Below are positions 18,001 through 25,917 of a DNA stretch of 64,000 nucleotides, in pieces (the first letter of the stretch is position 1; every line of letters begins with the position of its first letter). Source of the DNA: Spirosoma aureum (GTDB taxonomy: Bacteria > Bacteroidota > Bacteroidia > Cytophagales > Spirosomataceae); assembly GCF_011604685.1 (NCBI RefSeq), contig NZ_CP050063.1:766501-830500 (forward strand). The letters run 5' to 3'. The position numbers and the translations under genes are program-made. The notes beneath the pieces are model-generated. The model saw only the letters and a program-made list of their open reading frames with translations. It did not search any database and was not told where the DNA came from.

Positions 18001-18662
18001 TCCGACGACAGTTGAATGTCGGGCAAAGTTGACCGATTATTGATCGCAACTTCCTGGGTTGTGTAGCTGATCGACGAAATGACCAGCGTTCCGCTACCGT
18101 CGGGTACGTTCAGAGAGAACCGTCCTTCGGCGTCGGTTGCTGTGCCGATATTGCTTGTTCCTTTCAGCAGCACCGTAGCACCCGGCAAACCTGCGCCCTT
18201 TTCATCGAGAACCCGGCCCGTGACGGTAATGGGCGGAACGAGTTTTTCGACGTTTGGGATGGATAGCGCGCGTCCATCTGATGACGCCTGAGGGGAATTG
18301 GTTATCCGTTTCAGAATAATTGTCGCTCCTCCTACTTCATAGGCAATGGCAGCGGGCCCAAGCACGGCATCGAGTACAGCCGATAGCTTTTCGTTGGAAA
18401 ACGAGAGTACACTGATCCGTTGCTGATTGAAGATTCGTGGGTTATACATGAACTTCACATCCGCTTCTTTACCAATGCGGTTGATTGCCTGTTCAACGGT
18501 CAGGTTGGAGAGCTGAAGGCTTACACGCTTATTAAGTAATTCCTGACCATACGTGTCATGCGCCCGTGCCATCGAAGCGAACGCTGTCACTACGAAAAAC
18601 AGGTAAAAACTGACTCGCATAATTTTGAGCAGCCTGTGCTGCATTTGTATCCAAATTGTCAT
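15018..18662 (-). CDS. SusC/RagA-family TonB-linked outer membrane protein
   Basis: A 1214-residue TonB-dependent outer-membrane channel. After the signal sequence comes a secretin/TonB short N-terminal (STN) domain, about residues 45-95, which marks receptors that signal to a FecR anti-sigma factor. A carboxypeptidase-D-like domain follows (VTGRVLDEKGAGLPGATVLLKGT), then the TonB-linked segment VVVVGYGTQRKKDLTGAVA and the plug with QGRASGVTVLGSGQPGEAP. The beta-barrel runs to the terminal phenylalanine in FGLNVTF. The STN domain fits the sigma and fecR genes directly upstream, giving a complete trans-envelope signalling circuit. The substrate is not identifiable; lack of nearby hydrolases leaves sugars, peptides or other compounds open. 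Confidence 0.96.
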   Translation of the reverse strand: MTIWIQMQHRLLKIMRVSFYLFFVVTAFASMARAHDTYGQELLNKRVSLQLSNLTVEQAINRIGKEADVKFMYNPRIFNQQRISVLSFSNEKLSAVLDAVLGPAAIAYEVGGATIILKRITNSPQASSDGRALSIPNVEKLVPPITVTGRVLDEKGAGLPGATVLLKGTSNIGTATDAEGRFSLNVPDGSGTLVISSISYTTQEVAINNRSTLPDIQLSSDVKSLSEVVVVGYGTQRKKDLTGAVAVVNVSELQQQPTSQITNQLQGRASGVTVLGSGQPGEAPQVRIRGLNTFGNNQPLYVVDGVPTQNINDINPNDVASMQVLKDAGSASIYGSRAANGVIIITTRRGTGKVKVQYDAYYGVQVPKSGNVWDLLNPQETAQLKFNALRNANPNTPINDPLYGSGMTPVLPDYIAPQGVKEGDPSVNPSLYNVNPTYNDAAQYNAFNRITRANKAGTDWFHEIFKSAPIMSHNLAVSGGGPQGNYLFSFNYFNQQGTLINTYLKRYTIRSNSQYNIRENIRVGENLAFSVSDNPRINALTEGSAIGMAFREQPIIPVYDIMGNYAGGYGQGLGNANNPVAVQQRTANNRGLSNRLFGNMYAEIDFLKDFTARTSFGGELFMGNYHSFTYPTYENQENTTTNSYTENTFNGSNWTWTNTVQYQHNFNNTHDLKVLVGTEAYQNQGRNVGGTTQSYFSFDPNFTNLSTGSGTPTNYSNRYADALFSLIGRVDYSLKDKYLFGATIRRDGSSRFLNNQYGWFPAVSAGWRISQESFMGGLTWLNDLKIRGGYGVMGNQLNVDPANAYTTYGGDRTSSYYSINGSNSANTLGFQRTRIGNPDAKWEKNINANIGFDASLWKGKLDLTVDYYHKEVRDLLYTLELAGTAGLGTAPAVNVAKMRNQGLDIAASSNFNITNDLKLNATLTFTTYNNKIVSLAEGIDYFDQEGRRFNGSYIVRNAVGHSIGQFFGYKTAGFWNSQEEINTANAQAQQATGNPGAVYQSDVAVGRFRYADINGDGQITDADRTYLGNPNPKFSYGLNLGATYKKFDFSIFFYGTQGNDIWNNVRWWTDFNANFQGAKSRTALYDSWTPENHNAKAPIQETVGSFSSANIPNSYFVENGSYLRAKNAQIGYTLPANTLKKLGIERLRVYVQSANLFTITKYSGLDPEIGTTANTNNSSGGSLNQSFSNTTSFGIDEGVYPNQRQFLFGLNVTF

Positions 18663-18849
18663 ACTTTTGAATTGGTTGTCGGTTTAAATCGGCAATAAAA
18701 TTCCCTTACCCCAACAGGGGTGCTTTTTTCGAAGAGAGCAAGTGGGGAATGACTCTTGAGTCAGTGATGTTGGCGCATTGCTGACTCTTTTTTGTGGCGT
18801 TAATGGATGTGTTTTTTGGGCATAGGCTAAGACATAGTGTTAAGTATTT

Positions 18850-19950
18850 TTATTGGCATCCTTTCGTGTTAATTAGAATCTTGCCGTCCATTTCTTCATA
18901 CTGCGCATCCAGTGTCCGGCAAATCATATTTAGTTTCTCAAATAGAGGCTCATCATCCAGCGAGGCTGTCAGATAACAATTTTTCATGACCTCGGCATCA
19001 AAAATTATTTCAACGCCATAGGCTTTTTCCAGCGAGGCAAAAACCTGATTGATCGGCGTTCCGTTGAACTCAAACATGGACTGCTGAATGGGCATATCGA
19101 CCAGCGTTGGCGATTCGACCAGTGAACGCAGCAGCCGTCCTTCATCCCGATTGAATAGAACCCGCTGGTTCGGTGTCAGCACCAGACCAATCAACTGGCG
19201 AGACTCCTGCTTTTCGACCCGTTCCTTATCCGTGCGGGTAAAAACAGACACCTTACCCGTCTTAACAATCACATCAATGGCTTTTTTATCAAAAGCACGA
19301 ACCGTAAAGCTGGTGCCTAGCACCTTGGTAATCAAGTTATCAGCATAGACAAAAAACGGCTTGTCTGGATTTTTCGCTACTTCAAAAAAAGCTTCTCCCA
19401 CCAGGTAAATCTCACGACGGCTATGCTGATTAAACGCTTTGGGATAGCTAATACGGCTATTCGGTTGTAGTAATACTGAACTCCCATCGGCCAGAAGTAC
19501 CAGATGGGTCTTAGAACCTGTATTTACGACTTCCTTCATAGGCAGCGTTGCAGCGGCAACCAGTTTTTTATATACGGTTACGGGTTTGTCCTGATTATAA
19601 GTCCAGGCAAACCAGGCTAACACAAACAAAGCTACCGACGCAGCCGCCACCCAGGCCATTCGCTGATACGACCAGAAAGGTTCCGAGTGTACTGCTACAA
19701 CCGGTTCAGTATCCTGCATAATCTGCCGGATGTTCTGGCGCATTCGGTCTTGTGCCGGTACCAACGCGTCTTCCTGCATTGCCAGCAATGTTTCCCGGGC
19801 CTGAATCATTAGAAAGGCTTTTTCTGGATACACCGCCGGAAACCGCTCCCACCACTCAACTACCGATGTCGATGCTCTCTCAAACACCCACGATCGGAAT
19901 GATTCGTCTTCCAGGAAATCATATAGCTCAAAATGATCAAATGATTTCAT
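18850..19950 (-). CDS. FecR-family anti-sigma factor
   Basis: A 366-residue inner-membrane regulator. The cytoplasmic N-terminus, with FLEDESFRSWVF, should bind the ECF sigma factor. One membrane segment lies at about residues 90-110 (AAASVALFVLAWFAW). The periplasmic FecR domain contains VLLADGSSVLLQPNSRISYP and REIYLVGEAFFEVAKNPDKPF, both typical. The C-terminal DUF4974 domain has FNGTPINQVFASLEKAYGVEI. It sits between the sigma gene and the SusC gene, all on the same strand. The expected job is to hold the sigma factor until SusC reports substrate. A 205-base spacer to the sigma gene holds a perfect long inverted repeat. Confidence 0.94.
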   Translation of the reverse strand: MKSFDHFELYDFLEDESFRSWVFERASTSVVEWWERFPAVYPEKAFLMIQARETLLAMQEDALVPAQDRMRQNIRQIMQDTEPVVAVHSEPFWSYQRMAWVAAASVALFVLAWFAWTYNQDKPVTVYKKLVAAATLPMKEVVNTGSKTHLVLLADGSSVLLQPNSRISYPKAFNQHSRREIYLVGEAFFEVAKNPDKPFFVYADNLITKVLGTSFTVRAFDKKAIDVIVKTGKVSVFTRTDKERVEKQESRQLIGLVLTPNQRVLFNRDEGRLLRSLVESPTLVDMPIQQSMFEFNGTPINQVFASLEKAYGVEIIFDAEVMKNCYLTASLDDEPLFEKLNMICRTLDAQYEEMDGKILINTKGCQ

Positions 19951-20074
19951 AGAAAATGTCTATTTTTTGATTGCTTTACTGATATAATTAGCCAGCCATC
20001 GCTTCATACCCTGTATTTCTGATTTTTTTTAGGGAACGATCTGAAATTTTTTTCATTCCTGTTTTCTAAAGTTC

Positions 20075-20141
20075 AGGGTTGTAAAATGCAGAAGCGTGCC
20101 ACGGTTTTGAACCGTGGCACGCTTCTGCATTTTACAACCCT
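20075..20141. repeat. Perfect 32-bp inverted repeat with 3-base loop
   Basis: The arms at 20075-20106 and 20110-20141 are exact reverse complements over 32 bases with loop TTG at 20107-20109. The inner part reads GCCACGGTT TTG AACCGTGGC. It lies 14 bases past the sigma-factor stop and 125 bases before the fecR start. No T run follows on either strand, so it is unlike a simple terminator. Length and perfection suggest a mobile or REP-like palindromic unit, or an RNA hairpin that separates expression of the two genes. Confidence 0.9.
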
Positions 20142-20155
20142 CCGGCATTTTACGG

Positions 20156-20716
20156 CTACCAATGTTCCCGCAGAAAATTCAGCGCTTTGTGCAGGTGATT
20201 GGAGACCGACTGCCGATTGATGCTCATTACTTGGGCAATGTGTTCAATATCAAGTTCTTCGTAGTAGCGTAAATGAAGGGCTTCCTGTTGACGCTGAGGA
20301 AGGAGGTCGATTAATGTCTTAATTTTTTTTGCCGACAGTTGTTCCGTTTCGATAAAGACAAAAAAGTCTTCAAAGTTCTGGTCGGGAGACATATCTACCG
20401 CTTCATCTTCATCGACCCAGCCCCGACGCTGGGTTCGCTGTAGTTCCAGCAGAATTTTATGACGGAACGATTTGAGTAAATATTTTTTGATACTATCGGT
20501 TCCGCTGATGTGTAATCGACGTTCCCACAGGTAGACGAACATATCGTGCAGGCAGTCTTCAATCAAGCCTGTATCTTTGCTGTAGCGGCTCCCGAACCGG
20601 AAGAGCGAGGCATAATGAACCGAAATGATTTGCTCAAATGCCAGACGATCACCATTTTTGAATCGCTCCCAGAGCAATTCATCAGAAGAAAAATTAGTCG
20701 AGAATAATTCATTCAT
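20156..20716 (-). CDS. ECF RNA polymerase sigma-70 factor
   Basis: A 186-residue extracytoplasmic-function sigma factor of the Bacteroidota expansion type. I choose ATG 20716 (MNELFSTNFSSDELLW); a longer TTG-started form would add ten residues. Region 2 lies around residues 15-90 with FEQIISVHYASLFRFGSRYS and DCLHDMFVYLWERR. Region 4 has LPQRQQEALHLRYYEELDIEHIAQVM and SINRQSVSNHLHKALNFLREHW, a normal helix-turn-helix for -35 recognition. It heads a block with FecR and SusC/SusD, so it probably switches on the SusC/SusD genes. It is divergent from the cytosine deaminase gene, sharing a 282-base spacer. Confidence 0.94.
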   Translation of the reverse strand: MNELFSTNFSSDELLWERFKNGDRLAFEQIISVHYASLFRFGSRYSKDTGLIEDCLHDMFVYLWERRLHISGTDSIKKYLLKSFRHKILLELQRTQRRGWVDEDEAVDMSPDQNFEDFFVFIETEQLSAKKIKTLIDLLPQRQQEALHLRYYEELDIEHIAQVMSINRQSVSNHLHKALNFLREHW

Positions 20717-20998
20717 GGCACGCTGAGCAAATAAATCCCAAAACAAAGCTTTTTTGGGATTATTCAGTTAACAAACGCGTAGAAATGACTGAATATTGAC
20801 ATTTATTACATATTTTTTGACAAAATAGTACTAGTTGAACAGGTTATTCCTTTCGATGTGCCTCGTTAGTAGGAGAGTAGATTAGTACTGAATAAATTAA
20901 CCCTTATAGGTTTGTATGAGTAGCCTGAGTTGCAAACTATATCGAAAGGGAATCAGGCCACATCAATCATTAATCAGCAATTTATACACCTTTCAATT

Positions 20999-21433
20999 AT
21001 GGACGAATTTATGCAGGAGGCTATCCGTCAGGCCCGTAAAAGTTTGAGTGAAGGCGGTATTCCAATCGGTTCGGCGCTGATCAAGAATGGCGAATTAGTC
21101 GCGTCGGGCCATAACAAGCGGGTTCAGGAGAACAATCCAATTCTACACGGTGAAATGGATTGCCTTAATAATGCCGGACGGGTTGGTTCGTTCAAAAATA
21201 CAGTCATTTATTCGACGCTCATGCCTTGTTACATGTGCGCCGGAACCATTGTTCAATTCAAAATTCCCAGGGTCATTGTCGGTGAATCGCGGACGTTCGC
21301 TGGCGCAAGGGAGTTTATGGAGCAGCACGGTGTAGAAGTAATAGACCTCGATTTGCCCGAATGCGTCGATATGATGAATCAATTTATTGCGGAGAAACCT
21401 ACCCTCTGGAATGAAGATATTGGTGAACTATGA
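20999..21433 (+). CDS. Cytosine deaminase, yeast FCY1-like
   Basis: A 144-residue zinc deaminase. ATG 20999 (MDEFMQEAIRQARKSL) matches the family start; an upstream start would add residues without family support. Zinc ligands are the histidine and adjacent glutamate of LHGEMDCLNNAGR (residues about 49-52) and the two cysteines of MPCYMCAGTIV. The C-terminal part VVGESRTFAGAREFMEQ and the final FIAEKP and WNEDIGEL follow fungal cytosine deaminase closely, including the ending DIGE. The likely reaction is hydrolysis of cytosine to uracil and ammonia in the cytoplasm. It stands alone between divergent and downstream genes with spacers of 282 and 141 bases. A guanine deaminase or other nucleobase activity cannot be fully excluded. 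Confidence 0.88.
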   Translation: MDEFMQEAIRQARKSLSEGGIPIGSALIKNGELVASGHNKRVQENNPILHGEMDCLNNAGRVGSFKNTVIYSTLMPCYMCAGTIVQFKIPRVIVGESRTFAGAREFMEQHGVEVIDLDLPECVDMMNQFIAEKPTLWNEDIGEL

Positions 21434-21574
21434 TCAAATATGATTATTAAATACTAAATAACTTACTGGTTTTATATTTATAAATAAATAATAAAATTAA
21501 AATCAGACACTTTTCATTTGTAAGGTAAGATTGCTATTTTGTCCGTGAAAACGACACCGTAACAATCTTGCCCC

Positions 21575-22402
21575 ATGAAAAGTATAAAAATTAGTGCATT
21601 GCTCGCACTACTCGTCATTGCCTGGCCTGCCCATCTTTATGCGCAACGCTCTACGTATTGGCAGGAGAGGCCGGGTGCCTGGCTACTGAACGCAGGTCTG
21701 GGCACAACACGCTATCTGGGAGACATGAACGAGCGGGGCGATCTGGCTCATTTACGGCTAGGCGTGGCAATGGGCATTGCAGCCGCTTATCGGTTTTCCG
21801 ATCGATTTACCTTCCGGGCCGAAGCCCAACTCTATTACATTCATGGGAGCCAGCAGGATACCCACCTTTCTTACAACAATCTATCGTTCAGGAGCCTGAA
21901 CCCTGAGATTTGGGCGGGCGTGCAAATGGATTTGTGGCACCCCGACGATCGAAACCATATTATTATTCCGTATGTCATGGCTGGTGTCGGCTTCACCTGC
22001 ATAACACCCAAAACAACCTATAAAGGGCAAACTTATAGCCTGGCTCCATTGCATACTGAAGGCGTAGACTATAATCGGTTGCCTGTCATTCTTCGGTATG
22101 GAATAGGCGTACCAATCGTGGCTGGTGAGCGATTCAAATGGCACCTCGAAGGCGTTTATACGCATGTGTTGAGCGATTATGTTGATGATGTGAGTACTGT
22201 CTATCCAGACCGAAGCCGTATGGAACCCCTGGCAGCAGCTTTATCCGACCGACGGCTTGAGCTGGGCAAGACTCCGAATCTGGCAGGTGCCAAACGGGGT
22301 AATAACACCAGGCGGGATGGCTATTTTATTTTATCGGCCCGGTTGATCTGGGTTGTCAGTACAGCTAAGCAGCAACATTACCGCCGAAGCCGACGCGGTT
22401 AG
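21575..22402 (+). CDS. DUF6089-like outer-membrane beta-barrel protein
   Basis: A 275-residue exported protein with a clear signal peptide (MKSIKISALLALLVIAWPAHLYA). The mature part is a small beta-barrel of alternating hydrophobic strands: GLGTTRYLGDMNER, RLGVAMGIAAAYRF, FTFRAEAQLYYI, PYVMAGVGFTC, LRYGIGVPI and LEGVYTHVLSDYVDDVSTVY. That pattern matches DUF6089-type proteins of Bacteroidota, which are near relatives of OmpA-like barrels. A basic tail (QQHYRRSRRG) ends it. It precedes the polyprenyl synthase gene by 62 bases and may share its transcript. Function unknown. Confidence 0.78.
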   Translation: MKSIKISALLALLVIAWPAHLYAQRSTYWQERPGAWLLNAGLGTTRYLGDMNERGDLAHLRLGVAMGIAAAYRFSDRFTFRAEAQLYYIHGSQQDTHLSYNNLSFRSLNPEIWAGVQMDLWHPDDRNHIIIPYVMAGVGFTCITPKTTYKGQTYSLAPLHTEGVDYNRLPVILRYGIGVPIVAGERFKWHLEGVYTHVLSDYVDDVSTVYPDRSRMEPLAAALSDRRLELGKTPNLAGAKRGNNTRRDGYFILSARLIWVVSTAKQQHYRRSRRG

Positions 22403-22464
22403 GGTTTTGGGGGTATTTGCCTTATTTTTGGCGCAAAACTCAGCGGAATGCTGCCCCTTGTCGA

Positions 22465-23436
22465 ATGAGTCCAGCTATTTTTATTGATGCTCTTCAAAAC
22501 GAACTTCAACGTACACCATACGGACAGTATCCCCCCGAACTTTACGACCCGATCCGGTATATTATGAGCCTCGGTGGCAAGCGGATGCGCCCATTACTGA
22601 CGCTGATGGCGGCCTACCTCTTCACCGACGACTGGAAAAAGGCGATCCGGCCCGCGCTCGCCGTTGAGGTTTTTCACAACTTCACGCTCATGCACGATGA
22701 CATCATGGATCAGGCTCCTTTGCGTCGTGGCCAACCGACCGTGCATGAAAAATGGAATCACAACATCGCCATTTTATCGGGAGATGTTATGCTGGTTAAG
22801 GCGCACGAATTACTGCTGGATGTTGAGGCCGATAAACTGAAACCAGCCATGACCCGGTTTACACGAACAGCTGCCGAAGTGTGTGAAGGCCAGCAAATGG
22901 ACATGAATTTCGAAAAACGCTGGGACGTTACCGAAGCGGAATACATTGATATGATCCGGCTAAAAACGTCGGTTCTGCTCGGATACGCACTTGAGCTAGG
23001 CGGGTTAATTGGCGGAGCCGATGACGAAACCAATGCCCATCTTTATGCCGGTGGGGTAAATATTGGGATTGGTTTTCAACTAAAAGATGATTTATTGGAT
23101 GTATATGGCGATCCGGCTAAATTCGGAAAGCAGGTGGGCGGAGATATTATTGCGAATAAAAAAACATTTCTGCTCATCGAAGCGCTCGAACAAGCTACCG
23201 GTTCCGTCAAAGACGAATTGATCGGCTGGCTAACCCACCCCGACTTCGACAAAGCCGAAAAAGTACGGGCCATTACAACCATTTACGATCAGTTGGGTAT
23301 CCGACAGATTACCGAAGCACGTATTAACAGTTACTTTGCGCAGGGATTTGCTAACTTCGAACAAATCAACGCTGATCCTGCACGTAAGGCATTTTTACTT
23401 CAATTTACCCGGCAATTAATCGAACGGGAAAGTTAA
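22465..23436 (+). CDS. Polyprenyl diphosphate synthase
   Basis: A 323-residue trans-isoprenyl diphosphate synthase that adds isopentenyl units to an allylic diphosphate. ATG 22465 (MSPAIFIDALQNEL) fits the family start better than an in-frame start at 22417. The two magnesium-binding motifs are present: LMHDDIMDQAPLRRGQPT near residue 85 and FQLKDDLLDVYGD near residue 215. GGKRMRPLL, near residue 33, binds isopentenyl diphosphate. In Bacteroidota this single enzyme usually makes farnesyl to octaprenyl chains for quinones and undecaprenyl precursors; the chain length here cannot be told. It has the DIMD rather than DDxxxxD first motif, as expected for bacterial medium- to long-chain types. Confidence 0.92.
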   Translation: MSPAIFIDALQNELQRTPYGQYPPELYDPIRYIMSLGGKRMRPLLTLMAAYLFTDDWKKAIRPALAVEVFHNFTLMHDDIMDQAPLRRGQPTVHEKWNHNIAILSGDVMLVKAHELLLDVEADKLKPAMTRFTRTAAEVCEGQQMDMNFEKRWDVTEAEYIDMIRLKTSVLLGYALELGGLIGGADDETNAHLYAGGVNIGIGFQLKDDLLDVYGDPAKFGKQVGGDIIANKKTFLLIEALEQATGSVKDELIGWLTHPDFDKAEKVRAITTIYDQLGIRQITEARINSYFAQGFANFEQINADPARKAFLLQFTRQLIERES

Positions 23437-23526
23437 TCGGCAGATGGGTTACTGGTTGTGATTTGTAATTCTAGCCAGAATGAACAAAAACGACAAAACG
23501 TGAGCCGGAAGCTATAAACCAATATC

Positions 23527-24150
23527 ATGAGCATAACTCTTATTATTATTATCGTCACGGCTGGTATTAGCCTATGGGCCTGGAACGACTACAGTGTGAT
23601 GAATCGCTGGATACTGAATCCATATCAGGTGGCCCAGAAGGGGCAATATTACCGCCTGCTGACAGCGGGATTCTTACACGCCGACTGGATGCATTTGATT
23701 TTTAACATGATTAGCTTCTATGCGTTTGGCGGGCTTATGGAACAGGTGTTCGCCAGTCTTTTTGGGGCGAGTGGAACAATCTATTACGTCGGTTTTTATT
23801 TGATTGCTATTGTCATTTCCAGTATCCCAACCTTTTTGAAACACCGCAAAGATTCCAGATATAACTCGCTGGGCGCATCTGGCGGTGTATCGGCTATCAT
23901 TTTTGCCGGTATTCTGATTAGCCCCCTTACCAAACTTTACCTGTTTTTTATTCCCATTGGTATTCCTGGCTTCATCTTTGGCCCGCTATATCTGATCTAT
24001 TCCTACTACGAATCCCAGCGGGGAGCAGGCACCGTCAATCATGATGCTCACTTATACGGGGCCTTATTCGGAGTTCTGTTTATGTGTTTAGTTTATCCGC
24101 CCGTTCTGCCGCAGTTTATCGACCAGATTGCCGGGTGGCGGTTGTTTTAA
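23527..24150 (+). CDS. Rhomboid-family intramembrane serine protease
   Basis: A 207-residue polytopic membrane protein. The rhomboid core is visible: HADWMHLIFNMISFYAFG in the second helix region, the nucleophile motif LGASGGVSAIIF at about residue 117-128 and the catalytic histidine in NHDAHLYGALFGVLF near residue 178. Six hydrophobic segments are visible. Such enzymes cut single-pass membrane proteins inside the bilayer. It is the first of three rhomboid genes in this window and is separated by only 18 bases from a LytTR regulator gene. The C-terminus has no added soluble domain. Confidence 0.9.
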   Translation: MSITLIIIIVTAGISLWAWNDYSVMNRWILNPYQVAQKGQYYRLLTAGFLHADWMHLIFNMISFYAFGGLMEQVFASLFGASGTIYYVGFYLIAIVISSIPTFLKHRKDSRYNSLGASGGVSAIIFAGILISPLTKLYLFFIPIGIPGFIFGPLYLIYSYYESQRGAGTVNHDAHLYGALFGVLFMCLVYPPVLPQFIDQIAGWRLF

Positions 24151-24168
24151 CGATAGCCGTGAACCGGT

Positions 24169-25077
24169 ATGTTTAAACTATTCAGCCAACCTTATCCTGT
24201 TGAAGATTCGCTGAGGCAGCAGACCCTGAGAGCCGCTCTTATCGGATTATTTATTGGCTTGTTTCTACTGGTCTTTCAGCCGTTTGGCCTGAGTGACTGG
24301 CAAACGCCTAATAAATTGTTCAAATTATTGGGGTTTGGCGGTATCACGTTTATTGTAACAACCTTTAACTTCATTATCTGGCCACGGCTATTCCCCAATC
24401 AATTTTCGGATACATACTGGACGGTTGGGCGCGAAATCCTGCTGGTGATGGCGAACATTCTTCTGATTGCCATTGCGAACCGATTTTATCTGGAATCGCT
24501 GGTCGATGAGGAAAAAAGCGGTGTTGGTTGGTGGGGTATGATCCTGGTCACGTTCGTGATTGGCTTATTTCCGGTGACGGGAACCGTTTTGTTCAATTAT
24601 ATCCGCCAGCTCAAAAAATATAGTCATGCAGCTGCGGAATTACCGGTTCACTTGCCCGAATCGGGTATTCAGAACTACGAAAACAAAGCGATTGGTCAGC
24701 CGGGTGAAACCGCCGTTCCTGTATTGACACTCGTTGCCGACAATGAGAAAGATAGCATTACCCTATCTCCGGCTGATTTGCTTTTTATTGAATCGAGCGA
24801 CAATTACTCCACCGTCGTTTATCTGAAGCATAACCCGACCGGACAGCTTCAGCCCGTTAAGCCCCTTCTTCGGAGCAGCCTGAGCCGGTTGGAAGGCCAG
24901 ATTACGTTACCACACATTGTTCGATGTCATCGGTCCTACATCGTCAATCTCGATCGTATTGAGCGCGTAACGGGTAATGCACAGGGCTACAAGCTGCACT
25001 TATTGGGAGGACAGTTTCAGGTGCCCGTTGCGCGAAAATACAACGAGACGCTGGTAGCCGAGTTGAAGGCTTTGTAA
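24169..25077 (+). CDS. LytTR-domain DNA-binding protein with membrane N-terminus
   Basis: A 302-residue protein with four membrane segments in residues 20-150, such as ALIGLFIGLFLLVFQPFGL and ILLVMANILLIAIANRFYL, followed by a soluble linker. The C-terminal LytTR DNA-binding domain, about residues 195-302, has LLFIESSDNYSTVVYL, LRSSLSRLEGQI and IVRCHRSYIVNLDRIERV. Such architecture, a sensor membrane part fused to LytTR without a receiver domain, is common in Bacteroidota. It starts 18 bases after a rhomboid gene, so co-expression is likely. Signal and target genes are unknown. Confidence 0.88.
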   Translation: MFKLFSQPYPVEDSLRQQTLRAALIGLFIGLFLLVFQPFGLSDWQTPNKLFKLLGFGGITFIVTTFNFIIWPRLFPNQFSDTYWTVGREILLVMANILLIAIANRFYLESLVDEEKSGVGWWGMILVTFVIGLFPVTGTVLFNYIRQLKKYSHAAAELPVHLPESGIQNYENKAIGQPGETAVPVLTLVADNEKDSITLSPADLLFIESSDNYSTVVYLKHNPTGQLQPVKPLLRSSLSRLEGQITLPHIVRCHRSYIVNLDRIERVTGNAQGYKLHLLGGQFQVPVARKYNETLVAELKAL

Positions 25078-25212
25078 AACGTCCCACCGTTTATCCCAAA
25101 CATCGTTTTTGCTTGCCAAACATCCCAGGCACTGCCATTAAACCCTTTAAATCGCAGTGGTTGAGTTCATTGCCGTAGGTTTGCTGCTGTCGAACACAAA
25201 CGCTTTACGGCT

Positions 25213-25911
25213 ATGAAAACGCTGATTATTTCGTTGCTTATCATCCACATTGCCACTGGGTTTACGGCTTTACTGGTTGGCCTGATTCCAATGTTTTCTA
25301 AAAAAGGTAGTCGCCTGCACAATCGCGCCGGGCTTGTCTATGTCTATTGCATGATTACGGTGACTATAACAGCTTTGCTGCTGTGTGTACTTCAGCCTTT
25401 CAGGATGATGCGGCTGTTTCTAACGGGCATCGCCATTTTAAGTTTTTACCTGAGTATGACCGGTTGGCGGGGTACCAAACAGAAAAAGACAGGCCCAACA
25501 AACAGTGATCGGGTTCTTACTTATGTTACGCTGGCTGTTAGTGTACTGATGGTCGGTTTTGGGGTGTATCTGACTATACAGCATGGTACGTCTTTCTTCC
25601 CGATTCTGTTCACCTTCTTTGGCGGTTTAACGGGTGTTTTTGCGATGCAGGACGTTCGCCGTTTTGGGGTTGAGCCTACCGAAAAAATGCACTGGTTTTT
25701 TCAGCATTTTACGCGGATGGGCGGTTCTTACATTGCTACGTTTACCGCAGCACTGGTTACGAATATTGGTCGGATAGTACCGGCAGATGCACCTGACTGG
25801 ATCGCAACCGCTGGCTGGATTGCGCCCAGTCTACTCGGTGGCATGCTGATCGGCCGGACGGTGCGGTATTATAAGGCAAAATTTGCTGAGACCGAATCTG
25901 TCGCAGCATAA
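25213..25911 (+). CDS. DUF2306-like multi-pass membrane protein
   Basis: A 232-residue membrane protein with about seven hydrophobic segments. The first contains HIATGFTALLVGLIPMF and is followed by KKGSRLHNRAGLVYVYCM, the family signature around residue 30-50. Histidines in this pattern and in MHWFFQHFTRMGGSYIATFTA near residue 160 resemble haem- or quinone-type sites of DUF2306 proteins, but no function has been shown. It is convergent with the SGNH lipoprotein gene, with six bases between stops. No cysteines suggest covalent cofactor binding. Confidence 0.75.
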   Translation: MKTLIISLLIIHIATGFTALLVGLIPMFSKKGSRLHNRAGLVYVYCMITVTITALLLCVLQPFRMMRLFLTGIAILSFYLSMTGWRGTKQKKTGPTNSDRVLTYVTLAVSVLMVGFGVYLTIQHGTSFFPILFTFFGGLTGVFAMQDVRRFGVEPTEKMHWFFQHFTRMGGSYIATFTAALVTNIGRIVPADAPDWIATAGWIAPSLLGGMLIGRTVRYYKAKFAETESVAA

Positions 25912-25917
25912 CGAAGT

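Noticed and set aside
18708..18721. ACCCC/GGGGT small hairpin before the SusC gene as a terminator
   Set aside because: The stem is only five pairs and the T run falls on the plus strand, where no gene ends.
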